In this document: one piece after another, positions 1 through 11,111 of the stretch | Layout: every line of letters starts with the position of its first letter | How positions within the stretch are numbered: position 1 is the stretch's first letter | Assembly: GCA_037893225.1 (NCBI GenBank) | Contig: JAZGUH010000058.1 | Span: forward strand, 930,001-994,000 | DNA: 64,000 bases | From: Hippasteria phrygiana | Taxonomy: Eukaryota > Echinodermata > Asteroidea > Valvatida > Goniasteridae | Direction: 5' to 3' | Position numbers and translations under genes: made by a program | Notes under the pieces: model-generated | What the model saw: the letters and a program-made list of their open reading frames with translations, nothing else | Database searches by the model: none | What the model was told of the DNA's origin: nothing

Positions 1-135
1 GAGTATGAACCGGCCTTTAGTCTACTACCAACGCGTAGTAGGGTCCGGGAAATGGAACTACATTTAACACATGGATAAATTTGCACTTGAAACTTTGCGC
101 CGACTGGATGTGTGCGAGTGATGTGGTGCAGGCAC

Positions 136-299
136 AGAGTACCAAAGTCTGACGTCAGTTGGCACGACAACTGGCTCCAAACAAATGGAGATTTTGACTG
201 TTCCTTTGTTAACAGCCAGTCATGCAAACACATTGACACAAAATAACAAAAGTATTCGGACTCCAAACATTGCATTGACGTCATCACTTCGGTACTCTA
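136..299. mobile_element. MITE, AGAGTACCGAAGT family, copy 1
   Basis: Inverted ends AGAGTACCAAAGTCTGACGTCA and its partner near ATTGACGTCATCACTTCGG. The family recurs at 17691 and 40966. It lies downstream of TRMT10C; I see nothing else supportable in 1-692. Confidence 0.75.
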
Positions 300-692
300 T
301 TACATCCAACAGTGGTACAGTTAATGAACTGATACTGGGTCTTGACGAATTATAAAATTGTGGACAACAAAAAAGACAACTGAATGAGGTGTAGAAAAAC
401 AAATATAACATGATGGGCAGTCAATATTAGCTGCGTTCAGTATTGGAACTGACAAACTAGTTCCCTCGGTTTTGCCTCGGGAACTCAGTTGTTTCAATAG
501 AACGGGGAACTAATATCAACTATCCAACCTCAAACCATGTTATATTTGTACACTGTAGAGGGTGGGACTGTACAGAACCTGTACAGATACACAAACTGCA
601 TGTACATGTAGTAATAATATACTTGTACAGAAACCTCATCCCTCCACTGCTTTTAGTGATACATGTACATTTCAATCTCTTAATTTCAACAG

Positions 693-2177
693 TTAGTCTT
701 CAAGTTCAAACCACCGTTTGTCATTGCTGGACTTCTGTGTATTTCTCTTTTGGTACTCATACCCTCCTGAAGAGCTGAATATGGTCTCATTAGATGGATC
801 GTCCTCGTCATCATCGATAACCTGTCTTGCTCTCTGCCTCAAGGGGGTGCTGTTGATTCTCTTTGGCCGGTGAAAGGGTACTTCTTCAAGCATAGGCCAA
901 CTACGGGAGTGCTTAGCACGACTGGAGGAATACCTTGTCTCCTGTCCCCGAGATTCTTCCCGAAATGCCCTCTGTCCTTGATGCTGTGGAATGAGTTGCT
1001 CTGATTTAAGTCCTTCGTGTTTCCGTGTCGGGACATGGCTCAGCGCTTTCACCCAATCCCCTGATGTATTGAGTTCTATCAGGATCTGAATCATTTGATC
1101 CAGGGTTAGATTTTTCCCTCCTGTGCTCCACTTGAGAAACAGATCCAACGGGAGGCGGGCGTGGTTCAAGTCGAGTCGCTTGGCCTTGGCAAATGACACT
1201 CCGCGCAGGATCTTGTGGCTGTCGACCAGCGCACCGAGTATGTACACCTTGCTGGGGTCGTAAGATCTCAAGATGTTGGGGGAGTCTGCAGTGAGGTACA
1301 CGATATCCTGGACTGGGAAGATGTCCTGGACTTGCTTATCAGTGATGCTAACCATCAAGGTGTTCAGATGCTCCCCGAGCATTCTCTTCATCTCCCGCAT
1401 TGTCACACTATCATCCTGCAAGCCGACCCAGTGGATGTGAAATGGATCTCTGGCGACTTTGTTGGCACCGATGCAGTAGGTAAGCTGCTTGACGAGACTG
1501 ATGATCTCCGGGCGTTTCATGTGTTCGTCATAGTTAAAGTCGTAGACCACCCTGGGGCCAAACTTCATCCCCACTGCGAGATGCCAATTATCAAACTGAA
1601 GGATGCTCTGCTGCTGCAATTGCAAAAAAAGTCTATTCTTCAACTGCCCATCCAGGTTATCCTCAACCTCTAACTTGGGGGATTCTGCCTCTCTCGCTTC
1701 TCTCGCCATTCTCCGCTTCTCTTTTTCTTTCAGACGCATCTTCTCCTTCCTGTATAGAAATGCAGCAAACCGCTTTCGTGACTTCTTAGTGTTGAGGGTG
1801 CTGAAATATTCCATGTCGGCATCGTTTATGGAGTCAGGGACGAGAACACCTGAGCTTCTCATAACCTCAAGTTCCAATCTGGCTGCCTTGATACGAGGCA
1901 GCTCATCACTCCCTTTACCTTCTTCGTTCGTTTCAGCACTTTCTTCCTCATCTGTCTGAAGTCTATCGTCTAGCTCTGAATGGTCCACTGTGCTGCATTT
2001 GCAAACAGGTGTTTTGTTCCACTGTGGATGTCGGATCAACAAATGCACAGAAGTTTCTGTTACAGGGACACTTCGACGACACAACATGAACTGCTTTGTG
2101 TGCTTCACATATGTTCTCTTGCCAGGAAATAATGATGGTCTCATAAGACACATCCAACTCCGTATCCGTAGAAACAT
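693..2177 (-). CDS. TRMT10C: TRMT10C-like mitochondrial tRNA methyltransferase / RNase P protein 1
   Basis: One uninterrupted frame of 494 codons. The N-terminus is rich in Arg/Lys and lacks early acidic residues, as in a mitochondrial targeting peptide. Residues about 130-165 form a very basic Lys/Arg/Glu helix. Residues about 197-385 match the TRM10-type SPOUT methyltransferase fold: YLTADSPNIL (294-303), KVYILGALVDS (310-320), AKRLDLNHARLPLDLFLKW (332-350), LTLDQMIQIL, and RKHEG at the domain end. In the family this protein binds SDR5C1 and PRORP, methylates purine 9 of mitochondrial tRNAs and helps remove 5' leaders; that role is inferred. Human TRMT10C is about 403 aa and also has one coding exon. 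Here about 100 extra C-terminal residues, Ser/Arg rich then acidic, follow the domain. The start at 2177 is chosen because it supplies the targeting peptide. Confidence 0.93.
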   Translation of the reverse strand: MFLRIRSWMCLMRPSLFPGKRTYVKHTKQFMLCRRSVPVTETSVHLLIRHPQWNKTPVCKCSTVDHSELDDRLQTDEEESAETNEEGKGSDELPRIKAARLELEVMRSSGVLVPDSINDADMEYFSTLNTKKSRKRFAAFLYRKEKMRLKEKEKRRMAREAREAESPKLEVEDNLDGQLKNRLFLQLQQQSILQFDNWHLAVGMKFGPRVVYDFNYDEHMKRPEIISLVKQLTYCIGANKVARDPFHIHWVGLQDDSVTMREMKRMLGEHLNTLMVSITDKQVQDIFPVQDIVYLTADSPNILRSYDPSKVYILGALVDSHKILRGVSFAKAKRLDLNHARLPLDLFLKWSTGGKNLTLDQMIQILIELNTSGDWVKALSHVPTRKHEGLKSEQLIPQHQGQRAFREESRGQETRYSSSRAKHSRSWPMLEEVPFHRPKRINSTPLRQRARQVIDDDEDDPSNETIFSSSGGYEYQKRNTQKSSNDKRWFELED

Positions 2178-2547
2178 CGTTGATTCTGCAAGTTCAGCTC
2201 AAATGGAAAGTTCTGAAGAAAAAGAAAAAAAATCATTTATTGCATATTTGAAACAAAGATTTTAAACCCCTTTTTCAGGTTCAACAATGAACCCTTTGAC
2301 AAGCAGCGCAAATCCCAGGGGGGGGGGGATGTATATCCCTCCATAACTTTTTGGCAGGGTGGGATGGTCCATAGTATCATCCCCCAGAATTTCAAAAAAC
2401 CACTGAAAGGAATTAAGCGTATTTAAATAATAAAGTGCCAAACTTTCATGGTATTGTTATTAATATTACGAGAATTGTGCGAAGTATTTGGTAGTCATAT
2501 TGCATATGTACACATGGTAACATTACGCACCTATCTATTGTTTCCCC

Positions 2548-2577
<30 letters not shown>

Positions 2578-2578
<1 letters not shown>

Positions 2579-3395
2579 AGTGTTGTAGGTCTCAAGACCT
2601 GGATTTTTTGAGGTCTCGTCCTAACAAAGTCTCGGTCTCGGGAGGGCTGATCTCGGTCTCAAATGCTCGGGTCTCGGTCTCGCATGCTATGGTCTCGGGT
2701 TTTACCCTCGAGACCCGTCGAGACCACAGCAAAAATATGTGCAATGCACCACATAAATCTAGTCTTCATTCCAAACATAAACGACGTAAGTGCAAGTATT
2801 CATGCCAAAGAATTAGATTGAAGCTGGAATGGAGACCAGTATATGCCGCTTGTTTATTTGGAGTACTGGACTACTGGTACCCGCGGATGTGCAGCGCCAT
2901 GTATTTCACTGGTGCACATCGTAGGGGCTTTCGACGACAAGCTTGCTTTTACTTTTAGCGCTTAATCGCACGTGTGCAAATAATTATAGACGCGCTAGCC
3001 CAACCTGTACATTCACGACGCATGCCAAGTTTTAGTTTTTTTACGACTACGTAAAATCATGGTTAAATCAAAACACAGCCCTGCCATGTCAAATATATCG
3101 GCGGTTGTGCTGTTTGGTTTTAAGAACCACAAGGAATTGTCGGGCGGCGGAAAGAAATAGCACTGTGCAGAAAGTAAATTTTGCTCAAAGATAATTTCAG
3201 AGATATGTGGGACAACTTCTGCCTTCCCTCGCCACTTGAAATGGGTACACATCCCGGTCTCGGAAGTTGTGGTCTCGGTCTCGGCCTGCAAAAGTCTCAG
3301 TCTCGGAAGTGTTGGTCTCGGTCTCAAAAGCCTTGGTCTCGGTCTCAAAAGCCTTGGTCTCGGTCTCGGACTTAAAGGTCTTGACTACAACACTG
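2578..3395. mobile_element. hAT-like nonautonomous element in a poly-C tract
   Basis: It runs from CAGTGTTGTAG to CTACAACACTG, with subterminal arrays of GGTCTCGGTCTC at both ends. Long C runs lie directly outside both ends, consistent with an 8-bp C duplication. hAT elements make 8-bp duplications and often start CAG. No transposase was found. Confidence 0.75.
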
Positions 3396-3433
3396 CCCCC
3401 CCCCCCCCCACCCCCACCCCCACCCCCACCCCA
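3396..3433. repeat. Poly-C grading into (CACCCC)n
   Basis: C11 followed by about four CACCCC units, adjoining the hAT-like element. The remaining 3434-5833 holds the 34-bp palindrome at 4578 but no gene I can support. Confidence 0.85.
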
Positions 3434-4577
3434 AGCCTGGATGTTGGGATTGGCAATTTATTTTGTACCTTTCTTTGAGTGGAAATAAAGATCAGCCCTA
3501 TAATATATTTGGCAATTATGCTCAAGGGGTACATGTGGGGGGTTTCGATATTTCAGAAATAAGGGCCGTTCATTTTCGATTTATTTAGTATTTGATTATT
3601 CAAAACTGGGTTTGACCGAATATTCAAACATTCGATACCCGCGATCAAGTTTTTCACACATCTGCTGCAACTGCATGCCGTGCCGGTAAAAAGTTGCTTG
3701 CAAAGCACACCGGTGTTTTACATGCGGCGATCGATATTATGGACCGCCTGATCAACATTATTTTCATGCGCCTGTTGTATCATGATTATCACGGGTATGT
3801 ATAACATTTTGATATTAACAAGAAACGAAACTCCAGTCTGCATTTTTGCAGTAATTATATTGTAAGTGTCAAGGGTTTTACAGATGGGAATAAACCGCCA
3901 TCTGCTTCCCATCAAAAATTCATATTCTCTTTATGCAGTTGTGTAGCGTGTAGTGTACATGTATGTAGACTACACATATCTACCATACGGTCTGAACAGG
4001 GGTCATTCTATAAATTTGGGGTCCAAAAAAGTGTGACATTTTTTGAGTCCTTGTTACATCTGATACTGTTCCCTTCAAGTATCATTATAAAAAAAAATTC
4101 ACTTCACACTATTTTTTACTTTTTTGGCAGGTACTATGCTTTAAATAATCACCCTTGGAGCGCGTCATGCACATCACACATCACCAAAGCGCGATGTAGA
4201 CAAGATGCCCCCCTTAAAAAAATGGTCGAGCCCCAAATCTCTTCGAAAACTTCACGCGCATGCGCAGTCTGGTGGACTGTATTAGTCAGCTGTGCGACGC
4301 CATGTTCATCTCGGCTGAATACGTCGGTTAATGAGTAAAAACTCCATTACTCAATAAATTGTCCGTTTCAATGTTCTGCAAATGTGCTGCAAAAGTCTGA
4401 AAGATATGTAGCAGGGATTGGATAACCTTCTGGGGAGATTAACGTTTGGGAAAGTGGAATTCTGGAACATTGTAAATGATCTCACAAGAGCGTATTGCAA
4501 ATCCCATTGAGTTACGGGGACCAAAAACAAATATCGTTGTAAGGCTAACGGAGAGCCTTACATTTTTGGAAGTAATC

Positions 4578-4611
4578 ATCATGGAGGTAGGAAATTTCCT
4601 ACCTCCATGAT
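4578..4611. repeat. Perfect 34-bp palindrome
   Basis: Centred on AAATTT, with CATGGAGGTAGG on one side and CCTACCTCCATG on the other. It is close in sequence to the 28-bp palindrome at 9464, so both likely derive from one element's joined ends. Confidence 0.85.
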
Positions 4612-5833
4612 TTTTCTTCCTCCATGATTACATGATTACATGGACACAAAAATTGGACCCACGCGCCTTCGCGTCCCATGTTGCTGCAAATGAGTGGGGC
4701 AACATCATGCACGCACGCACGTGGTACTAATTGTACATCAATATAGTACTTAGTAGGCCTAGCCTACAGTACATATAGCCCAGATTGGACTCCTCCGTAA
4801 CGCGATGAATGCAATGAACATGATGAAGACGTCGTCCAACCTGGGCTAGCCTACATGGTAAAAATGGCCACATTTCATGAGTGCTGTTACTCCTATAATG
4901 TTAGTACAAAGTCGTGCGCGTGCGTAACCCATCCCGCTATTTTAATAATCAAAATTCATCAATCTACACTGTTTGAAAACGCAATAATTTACCAGACAGA
5001 GGCCTACCACCACTGCTTCTCGCCATTAGCTTCACGAAGTCGCTTTTGGCAGAGGGCGCACTTCATCATCTCGATCTGAGCAATTCAAGGGGGCTATCCT
5101 AGGCTAGTTTGAAAGTGTTTGCAAAGGAATTTAAAGATAATGTACTAAGTCAATATTAGTCCATATTACATAGCTTAAATTATCAATTCGTTTATTTAAC
5201 TAGAAAAGATAATTTCTATCATTATATACTATTTAAGTCAAGTTCCGTCTTCTTGTCCCTTGTCAGTAGAATATTGTTACCATTAATAATTTTTGTATCA
5301 TTTTACATATATATATACATGTACTGTCACTTCAGTTTGGTCTCATAATATTTGTCTCCTCGTCCCACGTTTGTAGAAATTTATGTTTGTCCTCTGTCCT
5401 CACAGGGAGAGCATAAAAGCTTGCTTCGCTCTTCCTACATGTTGGTATTGCAGTGTATGACAATTGTTATATTATATTGTTATCTTAGATTACTAATTTA
5501 ATTATAACAACCAATTAACTGACTTCATGAAGTTACATGTATTTGAATTGTATGCCAACATGAAAATAAATGTGCGTGTGACAACCATATTGTACACATA
5601 CAAATGGATTTTTTTTTTTTTTTAGCGCTATATGGGCTCCAATCCGGCGCGGTAGGGCGATGAATATCGAATAACGTATGCCTTATGAATAACCATATCA
5701 ACCGAAGTTAAGTGGCTTTGTGTGTGCGCGCGCGCACGGTACGGACGCACATGTACCACCACCGCATGATAACTTTGGACTAGACTAGGCCGGGCCCTCT
5801 GAGCTGCATAGCGCATGTATGTACAGACAGCTA

Positions 5834-6108
5834 GGTGTCTCATGCCAAAAAGTGTCCGGTGCTGGCCATGCCAAATGCTGTCCGCTCATTAGCATACTGC
5901 TCTCTGATTGGTCAAATACTGGCCGCTGAGCACGCGCAAAAGACACGGACACTATTTGGCATGTATTACATGCCAAAATAGTGTCCGCTGCTAAAAAGTG
6001 TCCGCTCATGCATGCGTTGCATTATGCACAGCACAAAGCACGCTGTCCGTTCCTTGCCAAATACTGTCCGCTAAATTGCTGCCAAATACTGTCCGTTCCT
6101 TGCTAAAA
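5834..6108. repeat. Left arm of an inverted repeat array, GCCAAATAGTGTCCG units
   Basis: Repeats of GCCAAATACTGTCCGCT and variants. A 70-bp stretch, including GCTCATTAGCATACTGCTCT, recurs inverted at 9384-9453. The two arms bracket the interrupted LINE. Confidence 0.75.
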
Positions 6109-6111
6109 AAT

Positions 6112-6870
6112 TGGATACTATGGAGTTAGAGGTAAAACACAGAACTGGATTAAATCATTTCTGTCAGACAGACTACAACGGGTAATGGTCAATAGTGAAA
6201 CGTCCAAGTAGCATAAAGTGGAAAGTGACGTCCCGCAGGGAACGGTCCTGGGACCGCACTTGTTTCTGCTATTCATCAATGACATCAATAACTCCGTAGG
6301 TGGTACAACTCGACTTTTTGCTGATGACTGTTAATTGTATACCGCAAGATTCAAACACCATCTGATGAGCACTCACTCCAGAAAGATCGATCTTGATATC
6401 TTGGCCGACTGGGCAGATACTAGGGGAATGAAATTCAATCCTAGCAAATGTAATATCATGAGAATCTCCAGAAAAAGGGACTCATGAAAACCATCATACA
6501 CAATGCTATAGGGGTCAACCTTGAAGTAAAGATATCACCTATCTCGGTATCATCATTCAGAATAACTTGAGATGGAACCGCCAAACTGAGCATGCAGCCT
6601 ATAAAGCCACGCGTGTTCTAAACGTTATCAAGAGCGGTCGAAACTTCTACTCGGCCTCAAAATCCGTCAAAGAGAAACTATATTTCACTTTGGTTAGACC
6701 GCATCTCGAATATGGGACCGGAGTATTGCTTGGAACCCCTACGCCACCAAAAACATCTCAAGCTTGAACGTTTCCAGAGACGAGCTGCACGTTTCGTCTG
6801 CAAGGATTTTTCAAGAAAAAGCAGCGCGACACACATGTTGACTACTTTGGGCTGGACATCACTTGAAGAG
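6112..6870 (+). pseudogene. LINE reverse transcriptase fragment, 5' portion
   Basis: Degenerate RT of a CR1/jockey-like non-LTR element. A line such as VPQGTVLGP (about 6229) leads to LFLLFINDI, then a FADD-type active site (about 6309-6326), then DITYLGI-like, WNRQTEHAAYKATRVLN and LERFQRRAARFVCKDFS blocks, ending in LGWTSLEE. Frameshifts and stops break it. It is interrupted at 6870 by a fold-back element and resumes at 9031. Confidence 0.85.
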
Positions 6871-7789
6871 CTTTCGAGTCAACTCGTACCTTCGCCAACT
6901 CGTACCTTCGCCAACTCGTACCTTCGCCAACTCGTACCTTGGTCAACTCGTACCTTGGCCTTCTCGTACCTTCGCCAACTCGTACCTCTAATTAAGACAA
7001 CTCGTACCGCATAAAAAAAATATGCCAAATTGCGTTGGATATACCATGGAGGAAGGATATAGAGGATATACGAACTCTTTATTTTTGTTTTTGAGAAATC
7101 CAGATGCATTTTTGGGACCGATCCTCAAAAACTCTTTGCTGATTCGAATAATGGGTCCATGATTTTTTGTTTGCATTCCATTTTATTGGGAAAATTGGTA
7201 GTTGTGAAAAATGCTTAATTTCTTTTCCCAAGTTTTTCCTTTCTTCTTGTGAGCTTGTATAATTAACTGGAATTTGATATTTATTTTTTTCTTTTCTGTT
7301 ATTTAGGTTTCGGAAATGGCAAACAGGACATCTGGGCAAGACGTACTGTGTGTAAGACACCGACAGATGATCTTCAAAAACTTATGCACGATCTTAGAAA
7401 TGGAGACCCCCTCTTTTTTTGCTTTTTGTGTGTGTAGCTTGGTTATTTCTTTGGACGTTGCATAATTTCCATTTTTCGCAACTAGTTTACTTAATTATAT
7501 TTTGATATCTTGGTGCCCAGTCTTTTTTTTTAGCGGAACTTTAATTGTTTTGCTTCATTTGGCTTTTCTGAAATCCGTTTTAGGAATTGATTAAAAAATA
7601 ATAGATTTGTTTAAAAGAAATGTGGGTGTTTGGATTCATTTTATTTATTTATTTATTGTTACCCGGTATCTATTCTTATTATCATATATTATTTCCATGT
7701 TTCTTTTTTCTCCCTTTGGGGGGGGGGGGGGGGGGGGTTCTCGATTTTATTTCAAACAACGGATGATTCAATCTCTTTTTTGAACATGT

Positions 7790-7960
7790 GTGGCTCTGAA
7801 AAGAGCCGTTTGTGTTGTTGGTGTGATCGGTCACGTTCAGACACAGTTGGCCCATTGAGGTGCCATCTATCACACCGATCGCACTGGAGAGCCTGCTGAT
7901 TGCTGCGGACTGCCTTAGCGCAAACTACACAAGGAAACTTGACAGGCATCTTGACAGGAA
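7790..7960 (-). pseudogene. PHD-like zinc finger fragment
   Basis: The minus-strand frame reads KFPCVVCAKAVRSNQQALQCD followed by RCDRWH. That is a Cys-X2-Cys...Cys-X2-Cys-X2-Trp-His pattern like the PHD fingers often carried by retroelement ORFs. The remaining ligands are lost or out of frame. It lies in the loop of the fold-back element and is probably captured or decayed transposon coding sequence. Confidence 0.45.
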
Positions 7961-8562
7961 GACTTGGATCTTGATCTTGATCTTGAGCAGAAATCTCGAT
8001 GATAGCTTGTGGATGGGTATAGTTGAAACAACTGATGATACAAAATCTAGCGGCAATATTTATAGAGTTTTGAAGGATCCAAACTTCCACATTCATCAAC
8101 CAATCATCTCTCATAATTATTGCGGTGGCGTGGTACCCATTAATTCGTTTGGGAATTGGAAGTACGGTGAGATCATAGTAAATTAATTCCTATTCACAAA
8201 TTTGACAAAACAAGGGTGTGCCACGCTAAGCGTCGGGCCTATTAATACTAATGCGCGCATCACCGGTACCAAGGCGGCACGTTCAAATAAACGTGGCCAC
8301 TCAACTTAAATGCTAATTACGCCCTTTAGTTTGCCTACGACACCGCAATTAAAGAAGGTGACAGAAGTAGGCGGCCGAGCTATAGAATATGACAATTGGG
8401 TTTCAGGGTTTGTCATTTAATATCTTTCAGTTTCAGACGAAAAGCATCAATTGGGTTTGTCATTTAATAACAGTGTGACGCACGGTCAACTTAAAAAAGA
8501 TACATGTCCGCAGTTCCCTATTAGTAAACAAAGTATAGAAAATAATACGTGCATCATGCATG

Positions 8563-8772
8563 TAGTTTTAAGTGTCCAAAGTTCACTTTTTCTATATAAA
8601 TTATAAGCCGTTAAATTAGAAACCGGTAAATTGTTTTACAAATAAAATCCACAAATACATTTCGTAGTTTTAAGTGTCGATCAAAGTTCACTTTTTCTAT
8701 ATAAATTATAAGCCGTTAAATTAGAAACCGGTAAATTGTTTTACATAAATAAAATCCACAAGAATACATTTC
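8563..8772. repeat. Tandem duplication, about 105-bp unit, two copies
   Basis: Units begin at 8563 and 8665 with TAGTTTTAAGTGTC and share the text through AAATAAAATCCACAA with only small indels, so the duplication is recent. It lies in the loop of the 6871-9030 element. Confidence 0.9.
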
Positions 8773-9030
8773 ACTTTACATTCCTTTTCCAGCAACGTCT
8801 AATATATACAATAACCGGGCCTACAATCAAAGCAATAATTTCAGAACCATTTCAGAACATCATTGACGGTACGACTTGACTTCCGTGTGAAGGTACGAGT
8901 TGTCCTAATTGAAGGTACGAGTTGGCGAAGGTACGAGTTGACGAAGGTACGAGTTGGTATGATGTTGTCGAGTTGAAGGTACGAGTTGGCCAAGGTACGA
9001 GTTGGCGAAGGTACGAGTTGACCTGTTACC

Positions 9031-9259
9031 CTTGAAGAGAGGAGGGAATCAAACCAACTAACATTCTTGTGCAATTAACAAGACTGTAAACATTCAACCA
9101 GATGCACTGCAACCAAAGAGTATATAGGGCCCAACAGGCAAAGGAGGGGAAACAACTGTCAATTTAATGAAATCACCGGAAGAACCAATGTCTACATGCA
9201 ATCCTTTTTACCAAGAACTGTTAAAATGAGGTGAAATAAACCCAAAAAGATTATATTAA
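9031..9259 (+). pseudogene. LINE reverse transcriptase fragment, C-terminal continuation
   Basis: It resumes in the same frame as the fragment ending at 6870, beginning with the duplicated CTTGAAGAG (Leu-Glu-Glu). The sense is LEERRESNQLTFLCN, then RTNVYMQSFLPRTVK, the usual C-terminal end of CR1-like LINE proteins. One stop lies between the blocks. Joining across the insertion restores a normal LINE C-terminal order. Confidence 0.8.
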
Positions 9260-9383
9260 AAGATGCGAATGAGAACTTATCGTCCACGCAGTGTTGATAG
9301 CTTGAGGACGCGATGGATGCACGCTACGTACACCCGGACACCATTTAGCAAGCTTCCGGTATCGCGATGAAGTAATACCCACT

Positions 9384-9453
9384 TGACCAATCAGAGAGCA
9401 GTATGCTAATGAGCGGACAGTATTTGGCACCGGACACTATTTGGCATGACACC
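9384..9453. repeat. Right arm of the GCCAAATAGTGTCCG inverted array
   Basis: Reverse complement of part of 5834-5940, including the AGAGCAGTATGCTAATGAGC block and two CGGACACTATTTGGCA-type units. No target duplication was found, so it is uncertain whether the two arms belong to one element. Confidence 0.65.
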
Positions 9454-9463
9454 TGTCTACCAC

Positions 9464-9491
9464 CATGGAGGAAGGATATCCTTCCTCCATG
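9464..9491. repeat. Perfect 28-bp palindrome flanked by CTACCAC repeats
   Basis: CATGGAGGAAGGAT is followed directly by its reverse complement. CTACCAC occurs on both sides (9457-9463, 9492-9498), which looks like a 7-bp target duplication around a minimal inverted-repeat remnant. Confidence 0.85.
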
Positions 9492-9498
9492 CTACCAC

Positions 9499-11111
9499 CC
9501 AACCCGCGCCGGCGCGCCTAGCATCCAGAGGTGCCCATTTTATACTTCTCTTTTCTTTTCACTACAATATATTATGTACCAAACCGGCGCCCGCATTTAC
9601 TCCTGTTTTCAATACTTCTCTTTTTTCGGCGATTTTTTTGCCAGCAGCTGTGAAATAATGTGTTAAACTGATGCAGAGACCGACATTTATAAACAAGGCT
9701 TTTTTAACTGCCGTGATTGTATACACACTAACAATATCATAATTCAACATGTAATTGCAACACCTTCAACACTTTTAGAAACAAATATTTTCAGGGCACG
9801 AAAACTTTGATTGGATTGGCACAGGCAGTTTCGGGCCTATTTATAACACAACACTATACAAATTACAAGACATGGGTGTGACCACCTAGTTACTGAATGG
9901 TTTGAAGATTTTTAACTCGTCAAGTTTCAGTTCAATCAACTTGTTTATTCACAGACTTTTATTTCACATAGTTTACATTTATAATTGACTATCTGTAAAC
10001 TACAATGTGTGTTTAATGAAAAACAAATGCAGTATAATTATCCTAAACACGTGAAAAATTGTCAACAGTCAGCCATATAAAATGAGAGTCGTTCTTACCA
10101 AATTTAAACAGTTATATTTGTTTCATTTTAATATAGCAGGTTTTCAAGATGGCCTCGTGGTCAGATACACAATGTTGATCCAAATAAATAACCCGCAAAA
10201 TATCAAGTTCTAATTAATAATGCAAAGAAAAAGCCCTGATTTAATTTTTGGGGGCTATGGTGCACAGCTGCAGTTAGCCAATGCCGAACAAAGACTTGTC
10301 TTCACTTAGAAGAACCTTTGGATACACTTTACTAGTTTTATCTCAAGGGGCAGTGGGCATCGATACCAGAAACCTGTGTTTCATCGTTCATACAGATTGC
10401 AGTGTAAGTGCTTACACTTGAACTGCATGATCTAAGCCCGTTTATGAGAATGAAAACAGTGTCCACCTCTTAAAAAATGAAAACGGTCACAGCACTTGTG
10501 CAAGTAACAGCCAATGCAACAGAGCCATATTCGTACCAGCTATGTGTCTCCATGTTTTTTTCGGACAGAAACAAGTCTACATCTCTGAATGTATACACAA
10601 TTCCCATCCCAGGTGCAGAAACATTTAGGGCCAGTTTAAGTTAGAAAAAAAGTCCCGTTACTTCATTTTTAGAGAACACAGGTATTAATTTTTTTTTTAA
10701 TGACACGGTAATGCTGACAGCCATTTTTTGAGAAATGGTTTTGCCATCTTGAAATTAAAAATAAAGATCGTCAATTCTCTAGGGAAATGAGCCTAAAGCT
10801 TAATGTGGAGTTTGTTTGGTGTTTTTTTCTAAACATACAATTGTTCTACCTTATGACAACATACTAAACATAAAAAGTTACTACTAGTATCAGGGGATGC
10901 AGGCATGTTGTTCCCAACTACACAAAGCACTCAAGTCCCCAAGGTACACACCTCTACCCATCCAGAAGGCCCTCCTCCGAAAATTCCAATTACACAAAAG
11001 TTTTACAAAAATGCTCCTTCCCCCTGCATCCCCCAACTGAAAAAGAGAGATCCTGTCTACAACTAACAAACGTCCTTTTTCCAAACTCAACATCAGTCAT
11101 TTAGAAACCTC
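9499..11111. other. Gene-free stretch downstream of EMC3
   Basis: No convincing coding sequence or repeat structure. The part nearest 11112 should contain the EMC3 3' UTR, whose end I cannot place. Confidence 0.5.

Larger units (their letters stand above)
6871..9030. mobile_element. Fold-back element with CGTACCTTCGCCAACT arms, inserted in a LINE
   Basis: The left arm (about 6878-7010) carries tandem copies of AACTCGTACCTTCGCC. The right arm (about 8868-9022) carries the reverse complement, GGCGAAGGTACGAGTT. The element is bounded by a 9-bp direct repeat CTTGAAGAG at 6862-6870 and 9031-9039, and the LINE frame continues across it. The loop holds a PHD-like coding fragment on the minus strand, a G17-type run near 7720 and a tandem duplication at 8563-8772. 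No transposase is recognised. Confidence 0.88.
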
